Below are positions 9,835-17,929 of a stretch of DNA of 64,000 bases, in pieces; the first letter of the stretch is position 1, and every line of letters begins with the position of its first letter. A program made the translations under genes and the position numbers. This DNA is from Promethearchaeota archaeon (lineage in GTDB: Archaea > Asgardarchaeota > Lokiarchaeia > Sigyniarchaeales > SOKP01), in NCBI GenBank assembly GCA_019058245.1, contig JAHPZJ010000008.1, positions 80,619-144,618 of the forward strand, in the 5' to 3' direction. The notes beneath the pieces are model-generated. The model saw nothing but the letters and a program-made list of their open reading frames with translations, made no database searches and was not told where the DNA came from.

Positions 9835-10139
9835 TCAAAGCTTCTCTTTTCTTCCGTAATTTTTATAATAAGAGTGTTTTGGATGAAATCTAATGTTTAG
9901 GTATCCCACAATAAATAAAATAATAGCTAATAGCAAAATTGTACTCCCGATCAAAAAATGAGCATTCAAAAAGATATTTCATATTGTTAAGCCACCTATA
10001 ACCCGAAAACTAGTGGAAATTAATGGGGTAATAATTTGTGAAACTGATTGAAAATAAAATAAGTATGAAATAACTATAAAATAATATGAAAAATTGGTCT
10101 ATATAAACAATAAATAACAACAAAAAAACTATTTTTCAT
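9835..10139 (-). pseudogene. Decayed small membrane-protein gene
   Basis: No intact ORF covers this stretch, yet the reverse strand reads as membrane protein over about 95 codons when two lesions are bridged. The ATG at 10139 opens MKNSFFVVIYCLYR, then a frame change near 10095 leads to SYYFIVISYLFYFQSVSQ and on to VIGGLTI. A TGA interrupts, and the same frame continues with LLLAIILFIVGYLNI and a basic tail to the TGA at 9835-9837. The hydrophobic pattern (three TM-like segments, then HPKHSYYKNYGRKEKL) is unlike chance AT-rich sequence. The family is unknown. Sequencing error at two places is the alternative. Confidence 0.4.
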
Positions 10140-10165
10140 AAGTATTATGAAAATTGTTGATTTAA

Positions 10166-10660
10166 ATGAGTGTAAAAAGACATAAAGGTCATGAAAGGGA
10201 AGTTCCAAATGCCCATATTTACCATGCTTTGCTGCCAGTGGTTTTTTTTTTGATTTGGTTTTTGGATTCAAGTATTTTTGGTTTTTCAACCTTTTTAAAT
10301 AAGTATATCCCTTTTATAATTCGCCTAATCCTTTTTATCATTATTCTATCTTTATCGTTCACTTTTATTTTCCTTTCTCATCAAACATTATTTAAATCAC
10401 ACCAGCCACCTAATTCTTTAGTTATTACCGGAGTTCTCAAATATACAAGAAATCCAATGTATTTTGGTATTCTTTTAATTTATGTGGCATTTATTTTTCT
10501 TTCAATCTCCTTAATTAGCATTTGTCTATTCATCATCGTGTTCTTCGTTTACAATTGGATGGTAAATTTTGAACAAAATATTCTTGAAAATATGTTTGGT
10601 AATGAATTTTTAGAATACAAAAAAAGAGTACCAAAATGGTTTCCAAATCCATTTAAATAA
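10166..10660 (+). CDS. Isoprenylcysteine carboxyl methyltransferase-like membrane protein
   Basis: A 164-residue multipass protein with about four TM helices (residues 24-42, 46-65, 97-115, 118-133). The ICMT/PEMT signature appears as YTRNPMYFG (about residue 92) followed by the C-terminal FEQNILENMFGNEFLEY and RVPKW, where ICMT-like proteins bind SAM. These bacterial/archaeal relatives methylate small or isoprenoid-linked substrates, mostly unknown. Start ATG 10166; divergent from the decayed membrane gene on the other strand. Substrate is not inferable. Confidence 0.85.
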   Translation: MSVKRHKGHEREVPNAHIYHALLPVVFFLIWFLDSSIFGFSTFLNKYIPFIIRLILFIIILSLSFTFIFLSHQTLFKSHQPPNSLVITGVLKYTRNPMYFGILLIYVAFIFLSISLISICLFIIVFFVYNWMVNFEQNILENMFGNEFLEYKKRVPKWFPNPFK

Positions 10661-10817
10661 TGGTTAATATAAAGCATCTACCAATATGTAATCTTAACAC
10701 TAACTATTTTATTCATATTAAGGAGTAATATATTATCTTTATTAATTTAAAAAGTAAATCCTCCTATATAGCTCCAATTGTATCTTTAAAAACGCCCTAA
10801 AACTAAATAAAAAAGCT

Positions 10818-11465
10818 TTAATGACTAATCTCTAATTTATTAAGTGCTTTCTTTAGTAATTTTCTATTAGTTTCAGGATAGTATTTGGAATAATTTAATA
10901 TTTTTTCTTCGGAAATTCCTTTTATCAATTTAGAAATCTCAATTAATATTCTACTGTCATTCATATGGTTGTAATGCCATAAATAAATTAAATCTAAAAG
11001 CGTTTTTTCATGATCTGAATATTTAATCTTATTATTTATTATTCCAAAATTGAATAATGCATTTTTAAAGGTTAAAAATCGAAAGTCTTTTCCTAAAATA
11101 TTTATAGGTTTACTTTTTAATATTTGATCATTAATTAGGTAAAGTAATTCATTTTCATGTTCATAATTAATACGATTTATTTTTAGTGCGGTATACAATC
11201 CAAAATACCAATTTTTAACATTCTTTATATTCAATCCTTTTGCTACGAGTTCTAAAATGGAATATTTACATTTCTTTTTGAGGATTTCTTCATCAGTCTT
11301 TACATAATAAATATCGTCTAATATATTTAATAAATAACCACGCGTTATTAAGTAATCACTAATCGTTCTATAATCATGATAGAGATCTTTACTATAATCC
11401 TGTAATTCCTCAGATGAGACAAATTCTTTATTATCTTGTCTTATTTTTTTCAGAACTCGATACAT
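10818..11465 (-). CDS. AbiEi-type antitoxin/transcriptional regulator-like protein (orphan)
   Basis: A 215-residue protein with an N-terminal winged-helix region (about 1-58, with the wing ending DDIYYVKT), then an AbiEi-like core in which the hallmark stretch NWYFGLYTALKINRI (about 85-99), the FRFLTFKNALF strand region and the HEKTLLDLIYL segment (about 151-161) are clear. AbiEi is the repressor/antitoxin of type IV AbiE systems, whose toxin AbiEii is a nucleotidyltransferase. No AbiEii-like ORF flanks it: downstream is 157 bp of spacer. It is therefore an orphan regulator. An 18-bp perfect palindrome lies 56 nt upstream of the start and may be its operator. Confidence 0.7.
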   Translation of the reverse strand: MYRVLKKIRQDNKEFVSSEELQDYSKDLYHDYRTISDYLITRGYLLNILDDIYYVKTDEEILKKKCKYSILELVAKGLNIKNVKNWYFGLYTALKINRINYEHENELLYLINDQILKSKPINILGKDFRFLTFKNALFNFGIINNKIKYSDHEKTLLDLIYLWHYNHMNDSRILIEISKLIKGISEEKILNYSKYYPETNRKLLKKALNKLEISH

Positions 11466-11520
11466 AAATTTTATCTAAAAATATAGTTAAATTTGAAAAA
11501 ATAACGAATAATAATCAGGC

Positions 11521-11538
11521 TACATTATATATAATGTA
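11521..11538. promoter_or_regulatory. 18-bp perfect palindrome, possible operator
   Basis: TACATTATATATAATGTA is its own reverse complement. It lies 56-73 nt upstream of the leftward AbiEi-like gene and includes a TATA-like core, so a bound dimer would block that promoter. AbiEi proteins are known to autorepress by binding inverted repeats. The AT-only centre makes chance occurrence more likely than for a GC-containing palindrome. Confidence 0.4.
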
Positions 11539-11855
11539 CCTTAGTTTATATTTCTTTCAAATTTCTTAAAAAAAATTATAAATCTTTTAAAATTTGTTAG
11601 AAAGAATAGTCATTCATGATTTAAATTGTTAGAATTGAAAATCCAATAAAAAAAATTAACTTTTTATTTCCAATGAATTATCTATTAATTTTCAAATTCA
11701 ATTTTTTAAGAATCCTTGAAAGTTTGTGATATTTTTTCAAAAAAGAATATATAAAGCTTTTCCAAATTGCAGTATTTCAAAGAGTAAGAATTATATTCTA
11801 ATTTGAACTAAATATTATAGCAAAAAGATTCACAATTGCTAGATTAGAGGAGCTA
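11539..11855. other. AT-rich divergent promoter region
   Basis: The rest of the 390-bp spacer between the AbiEi-like gene and the zinc-ribbon gene. It holds TATA-like stretches (for example AATATATAAAGC near 11748) upstream of the rightward gene. No ORF or RNA gene is seen. Confidence 0.35.
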
Positions 11856-12344
11856 TTGAATAAAATGTATAATGAGACAGAAAGTTCTAATTCTGAATAT
11901 GAAACTACTCTTAATAGGCTTTCAGGACAAATTGAAGACCTTTTTAATAAAATTCATTATTATCAAGCGCTAGTTGCTGAAAAGGATATTCAAATAAAGA
12001 AATTAATCAGAGAGAATCAAAACCTTATGGCGAAGGTCCAAAAATTAACATTTCATTCAAATCCCTCAGGTGAACCGGGTCAAAAATCTTATAACCCTTC
12101 ACTCCCTCCGTCAAGTGAACAATTTTCTACTCCTCCAATACCTCCACCAAATTATAAAGAAAAGTCGGAGTCTTCGTTCTCGATAAGTGAAGATCCGAGA
12201 GTTAATAAGAGAGTATGTCCTAACTGTGGTGCGATGGGTTTTGCTATAAGAGAAGTAGAAGATAAAAGCAAAATACTTAGCTATACCCCGAGAAGAATTT
12301 ACGCAAAGAAGAAAGTTTGTACTAAATGCAGATACGAATGGTAA
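11856..12344 (+). CDS. Coiled-coil protein with C-terminal zinc ribbon
   Basis: A 162-residue protein in three parts: a coiled coil (about 10-65), a Pro/Ser-rich linker (about 70-105, PSLPPSSEQFSTPPIPPP) and a C-terminal zinc ribbon with CPNCGAMG at about 120 and CTKCRYEW at the very end. The CxxC...CxxC layout is typical of TFIIS/RPA-like ribbons. I do not recognise a named family. The TTG start at 11856 is supported by a GAGG five bases upstream; the ATG three codons later lies too far from it. The coiled coil suggests a dimer. It is monocistronic. Confidence 0.7.
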   Translation: MNKMYNETESSNSEYETTLNRLSGQIEDLFNKIHYYQALVAEKDIQIKKLIRENQNLMAKVQKLTFHSNPSGEPGQKSYNPSLPPSSEQFSTPPIPPPNYKEKSESSFSISEDPRVNKRVCPNCGAMGFAIREVEDKSKILSYTPRRIYAKKKVCTKCRYEW

Positions 12345-12488
12345 AGCACATCTAATTCTCCCCTTATATAAAAAAGGACTTAAATTTCGTGGAAGTAATT
12401 CATAATAATTAGATAAATCATACTATAAAATATATCCAAAAATAAATTATAAAAAAAAAATTTGAAATTTTAATTTAGTTTTAGTTTT

Positions 12489-13658
12489 TTAAGGAGCTAT
12501 AATAGAATTAGGTTTTACCTCTTTTTGGAGCATTTTAAAAGCTTTTTTTGATGTAGAAAAGGTTTTAGCATTATGTTTTTGAACAATTTCTTTGAGTTCC
12601 TCATCAAATATACGTACAAACACTTCAATATGTGGATAAAAGAAGTTAAGTTTAGAAGTGAGGTAAATAGCCTCATCAAATTCACACTCCTTTTTCCAAC
12701 ATATAAAAGCTTGAGTAACTTCCTTCAGGTTAACATAAGCTTCTAAATCACTTAAAAACCGAGTATATTTTTTTCGGAGATGTAATTGTTTGTTTACTTC
12801 AAATTCAATACCTTCATGAACGTCGTCAAAAAGGTAAACTTCCCGATCTGGTTGTTGTGATATATGATGTGCGATTCGGTGGGTTAAATGATCCCTTCCA
12901 ATTACAATTACAGTTCCAGATCTATTTTTAGTCCATTCATGAATATCATCCATAGCCCATTTAGAAGTGGAGAAGGAAAATGCATTTAAAGGAGATTCTC
13001 CAAGATATTCTTGAATGTGGTCTTCAAAAGCACGAACATATATTTGACAACTTGGATTGATTTTACGTATCTTTTCAGTACAAATAATTGCAACCCTCAC
13101 ATCATTAATATTGATAAATACTTCATTGGCAGATTTTACATTGGCCAATTCAAGACTAGAATTCTCGGTTGCATCACCAACTACTATTGGAAGTCCAGCA
13201 TTAAGTAAATCTTCTACCAATTCTTCACAATCTTCAATAATAGCGAACCGTTTTTTATTTTTAACACAAAATTCTACAATTCTCTCTGATAAATGATGAT
13301 ATCCAATTATAACAGCATGATTTCTTTGATGTGTAGCAAGAATTCTGCTGGTAATAACAGGGTTATACTTTTCAAATAATTCTCCAGTAATAAATCCAAA
13401 AAAAATAACTTCTAATAAAATTGGCCAAACTATAGCATAAAACTGACCAAAATATCCCACATCATCAGGAAGCCCTACTGTTATTGAAAATAAGATTATT
13501 CTGCCAAAATGATAACCTGGTTCTGTAATAAGAAAGAAAAGCAAACCTGCAAACCAAAATAGAAAGAAAAATATAAACTGTAATTTATACTGTTTGAGTT
13601 TAAGATGGATTGCTATAAAAGCGTTTAGGAGATGCATATCATAAGATAAAGCACACAC
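12489..13658 (-). CDS. Two-TM ion-channel-like protein with tandem RCK/TrkA-N domains
   Basis: A 389-residue protein (370 if the ATG at 13637 rather than GTG 13658 is used). Two N-terminal TM helices flank a pore-helix-like segment (RIILFSITVGLPDDVGYFG), followed by a first Rossmann RCK domain (HAVIIGYHHLSERIVEF, about 113) and a second (GTVIVIGRDHLTHRIAHHI, about 240). This is the plan of MthK-type ligand-gated K+ channels and CASTOR-like channels. The canonical TVGYGD filter is replaced by TVGLPDD, and the first nucleotide site GYHHLS lacks the usual GxGxxG, so K+ selectivity is doubtful. Probable regulated cation channel. Confidence 0.78.
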   Translation of the reverse strand: MCALSYDMHLLNAFIAIHLKLKQYKLQFIFFFLFWFAGLLFFLITEPGYHFGRIILFSITVGLPDDVGYFGQFYAIVWPILLEVIFFGFITGELFEKYNPVITSRILATHQRNHAVIIGYHHLSERIVEFCVKNKKRFAIIEDCEELVEDLLNAGLPIVVGDATENSSLELANVKSANEVFININDVRVAIICTEKIRKINPSCQIYVRAFEDHIQEYLGESPLNAFSFSTSKWAMDDIHEWTKNRSGTVIVIGRDHLTHRIAHHISQQPDREVYLFDDVHEGIEFEVNKQLHLRKKYTRFLSDLEAYVNLKEVTQAFICWKKECEFDEAIYLTSKLNFFYPHIEVFVRIFDEELKEIVQKHNAKTFSTSKKAFKMLQKEVKPNSIIAP

Positions 13659-13708
13659 GTATAAAAAAAATACGATCTTAGAATGAGAATCTTTTAAAAA
13701 AAGATTAA

Positions 13709-13942
13709 AAAAAAATTAAAAAAACAGGGCAACCCGGACTTTTAGAATTAATAACCCCCTATGGTATTGATAGTTATGCTGATGTTGCAGTACTATTAGA
13801 TGATATTGTACAAGTGGAAAATTGGGAGAGATGTCCAAAATGTGGGCGGGAAGGTGCGATTTTCCGAGTTTTAGGGCGATTAACACCTTCAATAGGAAAG
13901 GGATGCAGTTCCTTATTTAGTTTAGAAGCTTTTAAGTTATAA
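13709..13942 (+). pseudogene. 3' remnant of a LuxE/CoA-ligase-like (adenylate-forming) gene
   Basis: This forward frame is open for 77 codons with no start codon. It reads TGQPGLLELITPYGIDSYAD (from 13724), then VAVLLDDIVQV and a zinc-like CPKCGREG, then FRVLGR. The order GQPGLLELITPYG...LLDDIV...CP.CGREG..F...GR matches the C-terminal part of acyl-protein synthetase LuxE/PaaK-like adenylate-forming enzymes, ending with the GR loop. The N-terminal two thirds are absent: upstream is an A-rich tract and then the divergent channel gene. The tail after GRLT departs from the family, so it may also be frameshifted. Read as a gene relic. Confidence 0.6.
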
Positions 13943-13952
13943 TTAAAGATTT

Positions 13953-14876
13953 TTAAAGAATATAATCAGGATGTCTAACTCCTAGGTCTTCTAATAAGGG
14001 AACTAAAAATTCTGTATTAAATTCTTTTATATGAAACACATTCCCTAAATATAAATCTAAAAATTCTTGGATGTCATACTTTATTTTATTTATATCTATA
14101 AAGTTATATTCAGGTTCAATTGTTATTTTATCTAAATTCAAAGGACTTACTTGCTTATTTATTAAATAATGCATAAATTGTATAAATGTGCTTTCAATTA
14201 ATTGTTCTTCCTCTTCATTTAATTCATAAACATCATGAGCAATTTTATTTCTAAGGTCATCCATTTTTTTTGTTAATATATCGAGATTCTTTGGTAAATC
14301 TAGCGCTTCGATTTTTTGAGTTACTGTCTTATTATTATGATCTTCAACTTGGGAATCTAGGTAATCCATTAAAGTTGTGTAGAAACGTATTAAAAATTTA
14401 AAGGAATCAATAGATTTATCCTCTTTCCATTTATTATAAGAACTTCCCCACTGATTTAAATTTACACTATCTAAAGCATTTTTTATCTTAATTTTAATTT
14501 TATCCACTTTTTCTATGAAATAATCTGAATAATCCATAAAAGGTTTATTATTCATATCAAATTGATATTTATATGATTTCCCAAATTCTTTAATCGCCCC
14601 TATTTTTTTAATAAGAGATAGATCCTCTATTATTTCTTTCTTTCCAATTTCAGCTGCAAATTTTATCAGATATCTGCATTCAGGGCAATATGTTACATAT
14701 GATCCTCGCAATGATGTATATGGCTTAAGCTCAAGTTGATGCTTTCCCTCCGGAAATTCTATAATTTCACCCTTAGATTCTATTTGATCAAAATGCGTCT
14801 TTTCAAAATGAAAGGATTCTGGAATGAATTGAAAACTACAGACAGGACATTTCACTTTCTCTTTTCTTAATTTCAA
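13953..14876 (-). CDS. Zinc-finger protein with HEPN-like RxxxxH motif, function unknown
   Basis: A 307-residue protein. The N-terminus carries two Cys pairs (CPVCSF at residue 10, CPECRY at about 64) that should bind one zinc, within a DUF2225-like arrangement. A helical middle region follows. At about residue 208 is MDDLRNKIAHDVYEL, an R-x4-H motif at the start of a helix as in HEPN/DUF4145-type domains, some of which are RNases. A C-terminal helical part has no assignable domain. Starts at ATG 14876. It ends 10 bp from the stop of the LuxE-like relic on the other strand. Confidence 0.6.
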   Translation of the reverse strand: MKLRKEKVKCPVCSFQFIPESFHFEKTHFDQIESKGEIIEFPEGKHQLELKPYTSLRGSYVTYCPECRYLIKFAAEIGKKEIIEDLSLIKKIGAIKEFGKSYKYQFDMNNKPFMDYSDYFIEKVDKIKIKIKNALDSVNLNQWGSSYNKWKEDKSIDSFKFLIRFYTTLMDYLDSQVEDHNNKTVTQKIEALDLPKNLDILTKKMDDLRNKIAHDVYELNEEEEQLIESTFIQFMHYLINKQVSPLNLDKITIEPEYNFIDINKIKYDIQEFLDLYLGNVFHIKEFNTEFLVPLLEDLGVRHPDYIL

Positions 14877-15161
14877 ATTATTTCACTGTTATTATTATTT
14901 GTAATTAAATGCCAAGTAACAAAATAATAAAACCTTATATATTAGGTTTATTGAAAATAATAGCTAGAAATATTATCAAATAGTATAATATCTATAAAAT
15001 AACATATACGATATTCATTTGAAAAAATGTATTCTTAATCAAAATTCAAGACTTTCCACCATTATCACATTAACATAGAAATAATTAAAAACTAATTGAT
15101 AAGCTTTAAAAACTAAAGAAAAAAAAGAATTAATATTGAAATTATTATACATTTTAGCAAT

Positions 15162-15377
15162 TTAAAAGTATTTAATAGCTAAAAGTATGTCATCTCGTGT
15201 AATTTTTTTACGTTTTGCGTGTTTAGTTAATTGTAACGCAGTTTTTGTCAGTTTCTCAGCAGATGAGCCCAACCAATCAACCAATTCATCTACTGCATCA
15301 CGAGCAACGATTATAGCCCCATTATGTTTCATTAATCTTCTAATAGGACTCCAACTTATATATTCAGAACCAGCCAT
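15162..15377 (-). CDS. Archaeal histone (HMf-like)
   Basis: A 71-residue histone fold with no tails. The alpha-1 segment contains SPIRRLMK, the long alpha-2 has VARDAVDELVDWLG, and the C-terminal KHAKRKKITRDDILLAIKYF is the classic HMf/H4-like end with the RD (RDDI) pair. It should form dimers and multimers wrapping DNA. A GGAGG Shine-Dalgarno lies 9 nt before the ATG at 15377, and a TATA-like element is about 95 nt upstream. It is transcribed alone, as is typical of histones. Confidence 0.97.
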   Translation of the reverse strand: MAGSEYISWSPIRRLMKHNGAIIVARDAVDELVDWLGSSAEKLTKTALQLTKHAKRKKITRDDILLAIKYF

Positions 15378-15702
15378 TTTTTTATTCCTCCACTTTTTTA
15401 ATTATTTTATTATTTTTTTATTGAATTTTAATATTTTTTAAGAGTTTGTTATATTGATATATATCCTTCATATATTTAAAGATTTTTATCCATACTTAAT
15501 TTTATAGAAATAAAAGTAAAAAAAGTTAAACGACAAAATTCGAAATTATAAAGTTGATCAATTTCGTGGAAGTTAAAAAATTTTAATAAATTCATAAAAA
15601 GAGGAGTTTTAGAACAAAATATATATTTTTAAGAGAATAGAATAATTCAAAAAAATATGATTTTAAAATATTCATTTTAGGAACTTCAAATTCTTGATAA
15701 AA
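15378..15702. promoter_or_regulatory. Divergent promoter region of histone and nitronate monooxygenase genes
   Basis: About 325 bp without an ORF. On the reverse strand TTTAAATATATG at about 15469-15480 is a good TATA candidate for the histone gene, with GGAGG at 15387-15391 as its ribosome site. TATA-like sequences toward 15620-15660 could serve the rightward gene. The assignments rest on pattern only. Confidence 0.4.
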
Positions 15703-16593
15703 ATGATATGGAACACAAGAATTACAAAAATGACTGGAATACCGTATCCCATTATTATGGGCGCTTTTTTCAGTTTAGGTAGGGCTGAATTCGCTGCATC
15801 TTTTTCAAATGCAGGAGGATTGGGAATTTTAACAGCAGGAAATTTTAAAACTGTGGATGAATTCCAAGAAGAAATTGTAAAAATGAAAAAATTGACAGAC
15901 AAACCGTATGGAGTAAATTTTACAATAATGCCTCCACAAGTAAGGGAAAAAACGGGAAGAGGAAGGTCAGAGGAATCCTTTCTTGATTACGTAGACATTG
16001 CCATTGATGCTGGTGTTAATGTTTTTACCACTGCTGCCTATAAAGCAGACAAAATAGGGAAAAAGATACACGATGCTGAATGTTATTGGTTTCATAAATG
16101 CGCAACAGTAAAGCATGCCTTATCAGCCGAAAAAGCAGGTGCAGATGCTGTGACAATTGTAGGGATAGAGGGAACAGGATTCAAAAATCCTTTCCAAAAT
16201 ACAACCCTTGTAAATATGACTATGGCCAAGAAATTATTAGAAATTCCAGTTATCGCAGCAGGAGGTATTGGAGATGCTAGAGGTTTCCTTGCTGCTTTGG
16301 CTATGGGGGCTGATGCGGTATGTTTTGGAACAGCAATTATTCCTACAAAGGAAAGCCCTGCCTCAGACTCATGGAAAAAATCAATATTAAATCAAGATAT
16401 TTTTGACGAGAATTTTTATAAGAAGATTTTCCATTTTGGATTGAGAGATTCAGGAATAGGATCCATGGCTGCGGGACACTGCGATAAAATAACCTCACTA
16501 AAAGTATTTATTGACAATATAATATCAGATGCAGAGAAAATCTTGCAAAAATGGGGGTATCAAGGTAATGAATTCAATACATTAGAAAAGTGA
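15703..16593 (+). CDS. Nitronate monooxygenase / FabK-like flavoprotein
   Basis: A 297-residue FMN-dependent TIM-barrel enzyme of the 2-nitropropane dioxygenase family. The start of the barrel (YPIIMGAF), the GGLGILTAGN glycine segment (about residue 38), HKCATVKHALSAEKAGAD (about 130) and the phosphate-binding VIAAGGIGDARG with GADAVCFGTA (about 185-210) are in family order. The family includes nitronate monooxygenases and the enoyl-ACP reductase FabK; archaea lack FabK-type fatty-acid synthesis, so nitronate detoxification or an unknown reduction is likelier. The ATG at 15703 is preferred; an in-frame TTG lies nine bases earlier. Confidence 0.88.
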   Translation: MIWNTRITKMTGIPYPIIMGAFFSLGRAEFAASFSNAGGLGILTAGNFKTVDEFQEEIVKMKKLTDKPYGVNFTIMPPQVREKTGRGRSEESFLDYVDIAIDAGVNVFTTAAYKADKIGKKIHDAECYWFHKCATVKHALSAEKAGADAVTIVGIEGTGFKNPFQNTTLVNMTMAKKLLEIPVIAAGGIGDARGFLAALAMGADAVCFGTAIIPTKESPASDSWKKSILNQDIFDENFYKKIFHFGLRDSGIGSMAAGHCDKITSLKVFIDNIISDAEKILQKWGYQGNEFNTLEK

Positions 16594-16637
16594 ATACTAA
16601 TTTCTAAAGTTTTGATAAAAAAATTGCATCTGAATGA

Positions 16638-17174
16638 TTAAATCTTAATAAAGATCCCTGCGAATTTTTTACCAACTTTAGACAATCCAACTTTGGCAAA
16701 TTCCCATTTTGAAATATTTCCTTCCTTGCATTTTTGCCAAGAGTTTTTAAGAACTTTCCAATCTGAACCTAAATTTTCTTTCATATAATCCTCAATGTTC
16801 TCATTTTTCTCCATTAGTTGTTCAATCAAAGTTGCTACATCTGATATTTCGAGTTTAATCTCCTTAGTATCTTCTTGTATTTCAGATACTTTTGAATCCA
16901 ACTCTTTGAATTTGTTATAGAGTTTAGTCAAACGTCGATATTTAGGATCCAGATTTTTGAATTTTTTTATCATATTCTTCCATGAATCCTTAAAATTTTG
17001 CCAATCACTCTTAACATCTTTTTTTACTTTTATGAAATACTCCCCAGATTTTTCAGAAAATCCTTCAATATCATTTCTCATATCTATGAAAAATTGGTTG
17101 AATGGATTTTTTTTATCTTCTTGGATTAAAAAAATATCATTTTGAGGGATCTTTTTTTCTTTAAATTCCTTCAT
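16638..17174 (-). CDS. Helical coiled-coil protein with a repeated DW...K.SW motif
   Basis: A 178-residue, highly charged and mostly helical protein without TM or signal peptide. Two similar segments can be aligned: SDWQNFKDSWKNMIKKF (about 55) and SDWKVLKNSWQKCKEG (about 140), separated by a heptad-like coiled coil (ELDSKVSEIQEDTKEIK). This suggests an internal duplication, perhaps a binding motif at each end of a coiled coil. I know no family for it. Start ATG 17174; it converges with the preceding nitronate monooxygenase gene. Confidence 0.6.
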   Translation of the reverse strand: MKEFKEKKIPQNDIFLIQEDKKNPFNQFFIDMRNDIEGFSEKSGEYFIKVKKDVKSDWQNFKDSWKNMIKKFKNLDPKYRRLTKLYNKFKELDSKVSEIQEDTKEIKLEISDVATLIEQLMEKNENIEDYMKENLGSDWKVLKNSWQKCKEGNISKWEFAKVGLSKVGKKFAGIFIKI

Positions 17175-17391
17175 TTTTTAATTAACCTTAGAAGTCCCTT
17201 TCGAACATATCTGAAGAATAAATAAGAATTGATTACTATTTATTATTAATGGATTCCTTTGATTTGAATAACTCTTCTAATTTATAAAAATTTTTGGAAC
17301 AATAGTATTATTAGAGATTAAGACTTTTCACATTATAAAGATAAGTTGTACTATTATTAATAAGAAAAACCATCAATTGTGAAAAAGAAAA

Positions 17392-17565
17392 TTGGCGAAG
17401 AAAAGAACCAAGAAGAAATCAAAAAAAAATATGAAATCTGAAGATAAAACCTCTGAAGTAAAGGAATATGGAGTTGTTTTAACTAAAAATGAAAAATATC
17501 GTCATCGTATTTATCCTCAAAAAGGAAAGATTCCTGAAGATGATGAGGATTATAAAATAGTCTAA
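17392..17565 (+). CDS. Small 57-aa protein, basic N-terminus and acidic C-terminus
   Basis: A short forward ORF with strong coding character in an otherwise empty 755-bp gap. From the TTG at 17392 it reads AKKRTKKKSKK, then KSEDKTSEVKEYGVVLTKNE and ends PEDDEDYKIV. An internal ATG at 17431 would give 44 residues. The lysine-rich head suggests nucleic-acid binding; the acidic tail suggests a protein contact. There is no clear Shine-Dalgarno. Unknown family. A second frame at 17379 (GTG, 20 codons) overlaps and is judged spurious. Confidence 0.45.
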   Translation: MAKKRTKKKSKKNMKSEDKTSEVKEYGVVLTKNEKYRHRIYPQKGKIPEDDEDYKIV

Positions 17566-17929
17566 ATTTTATTGAATTAATCTATTTTTTTTAATGCAAA
17601 AATTATACTTAACTGTATTATTGTTGCGTTTAATACAATTTTATAATCGATTTTTTTTCAATTATTAATGGTTTCAATATTAAGAAGGAGTTCTCTCTTA
17701 TTTTCTGTATTATTAAGAACCTTCATTTTATTTTATCAATATAAATAATCATTTGGACGTCATAAATTAATTTAACTGTTATTAAAAATTCTAATTTGGT
17801 TAAAAAAAACACTTATGTATATATAATATAGAATTATAATTTCAGAAAAATGAAATATAAAAGCTAATATTAAACATCTATTTCTAATTTATTAAATCTT
17901 TAAAATATCAAATAGTACAGTTAAAGTTT
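17566..17929. other. AT-rich intergenic region between convergent genes
   Basis: About 360 bp downstream of the small 57-aa gene and of the LRR gene, both of which end here. T-rich runs (for example 17583-17592 and 17651-17661) may act as archaeal terminators. I see no gene or repeat. Confidence 0.3.

Noticed and set aside
9975..9985. TGA in the membrane relic read as selenocysteine
   Set aside because: No SECIS-like hairpin is visible nearby and a frame change is also needed, so decay is simpler.
17379..17441. GTG-start 20-codon frame overlapping the 57-aa gene
   Set aside because: It is lysine/glutamate noise from an A-rich tract and lies in a different frame from the better supported ORF.
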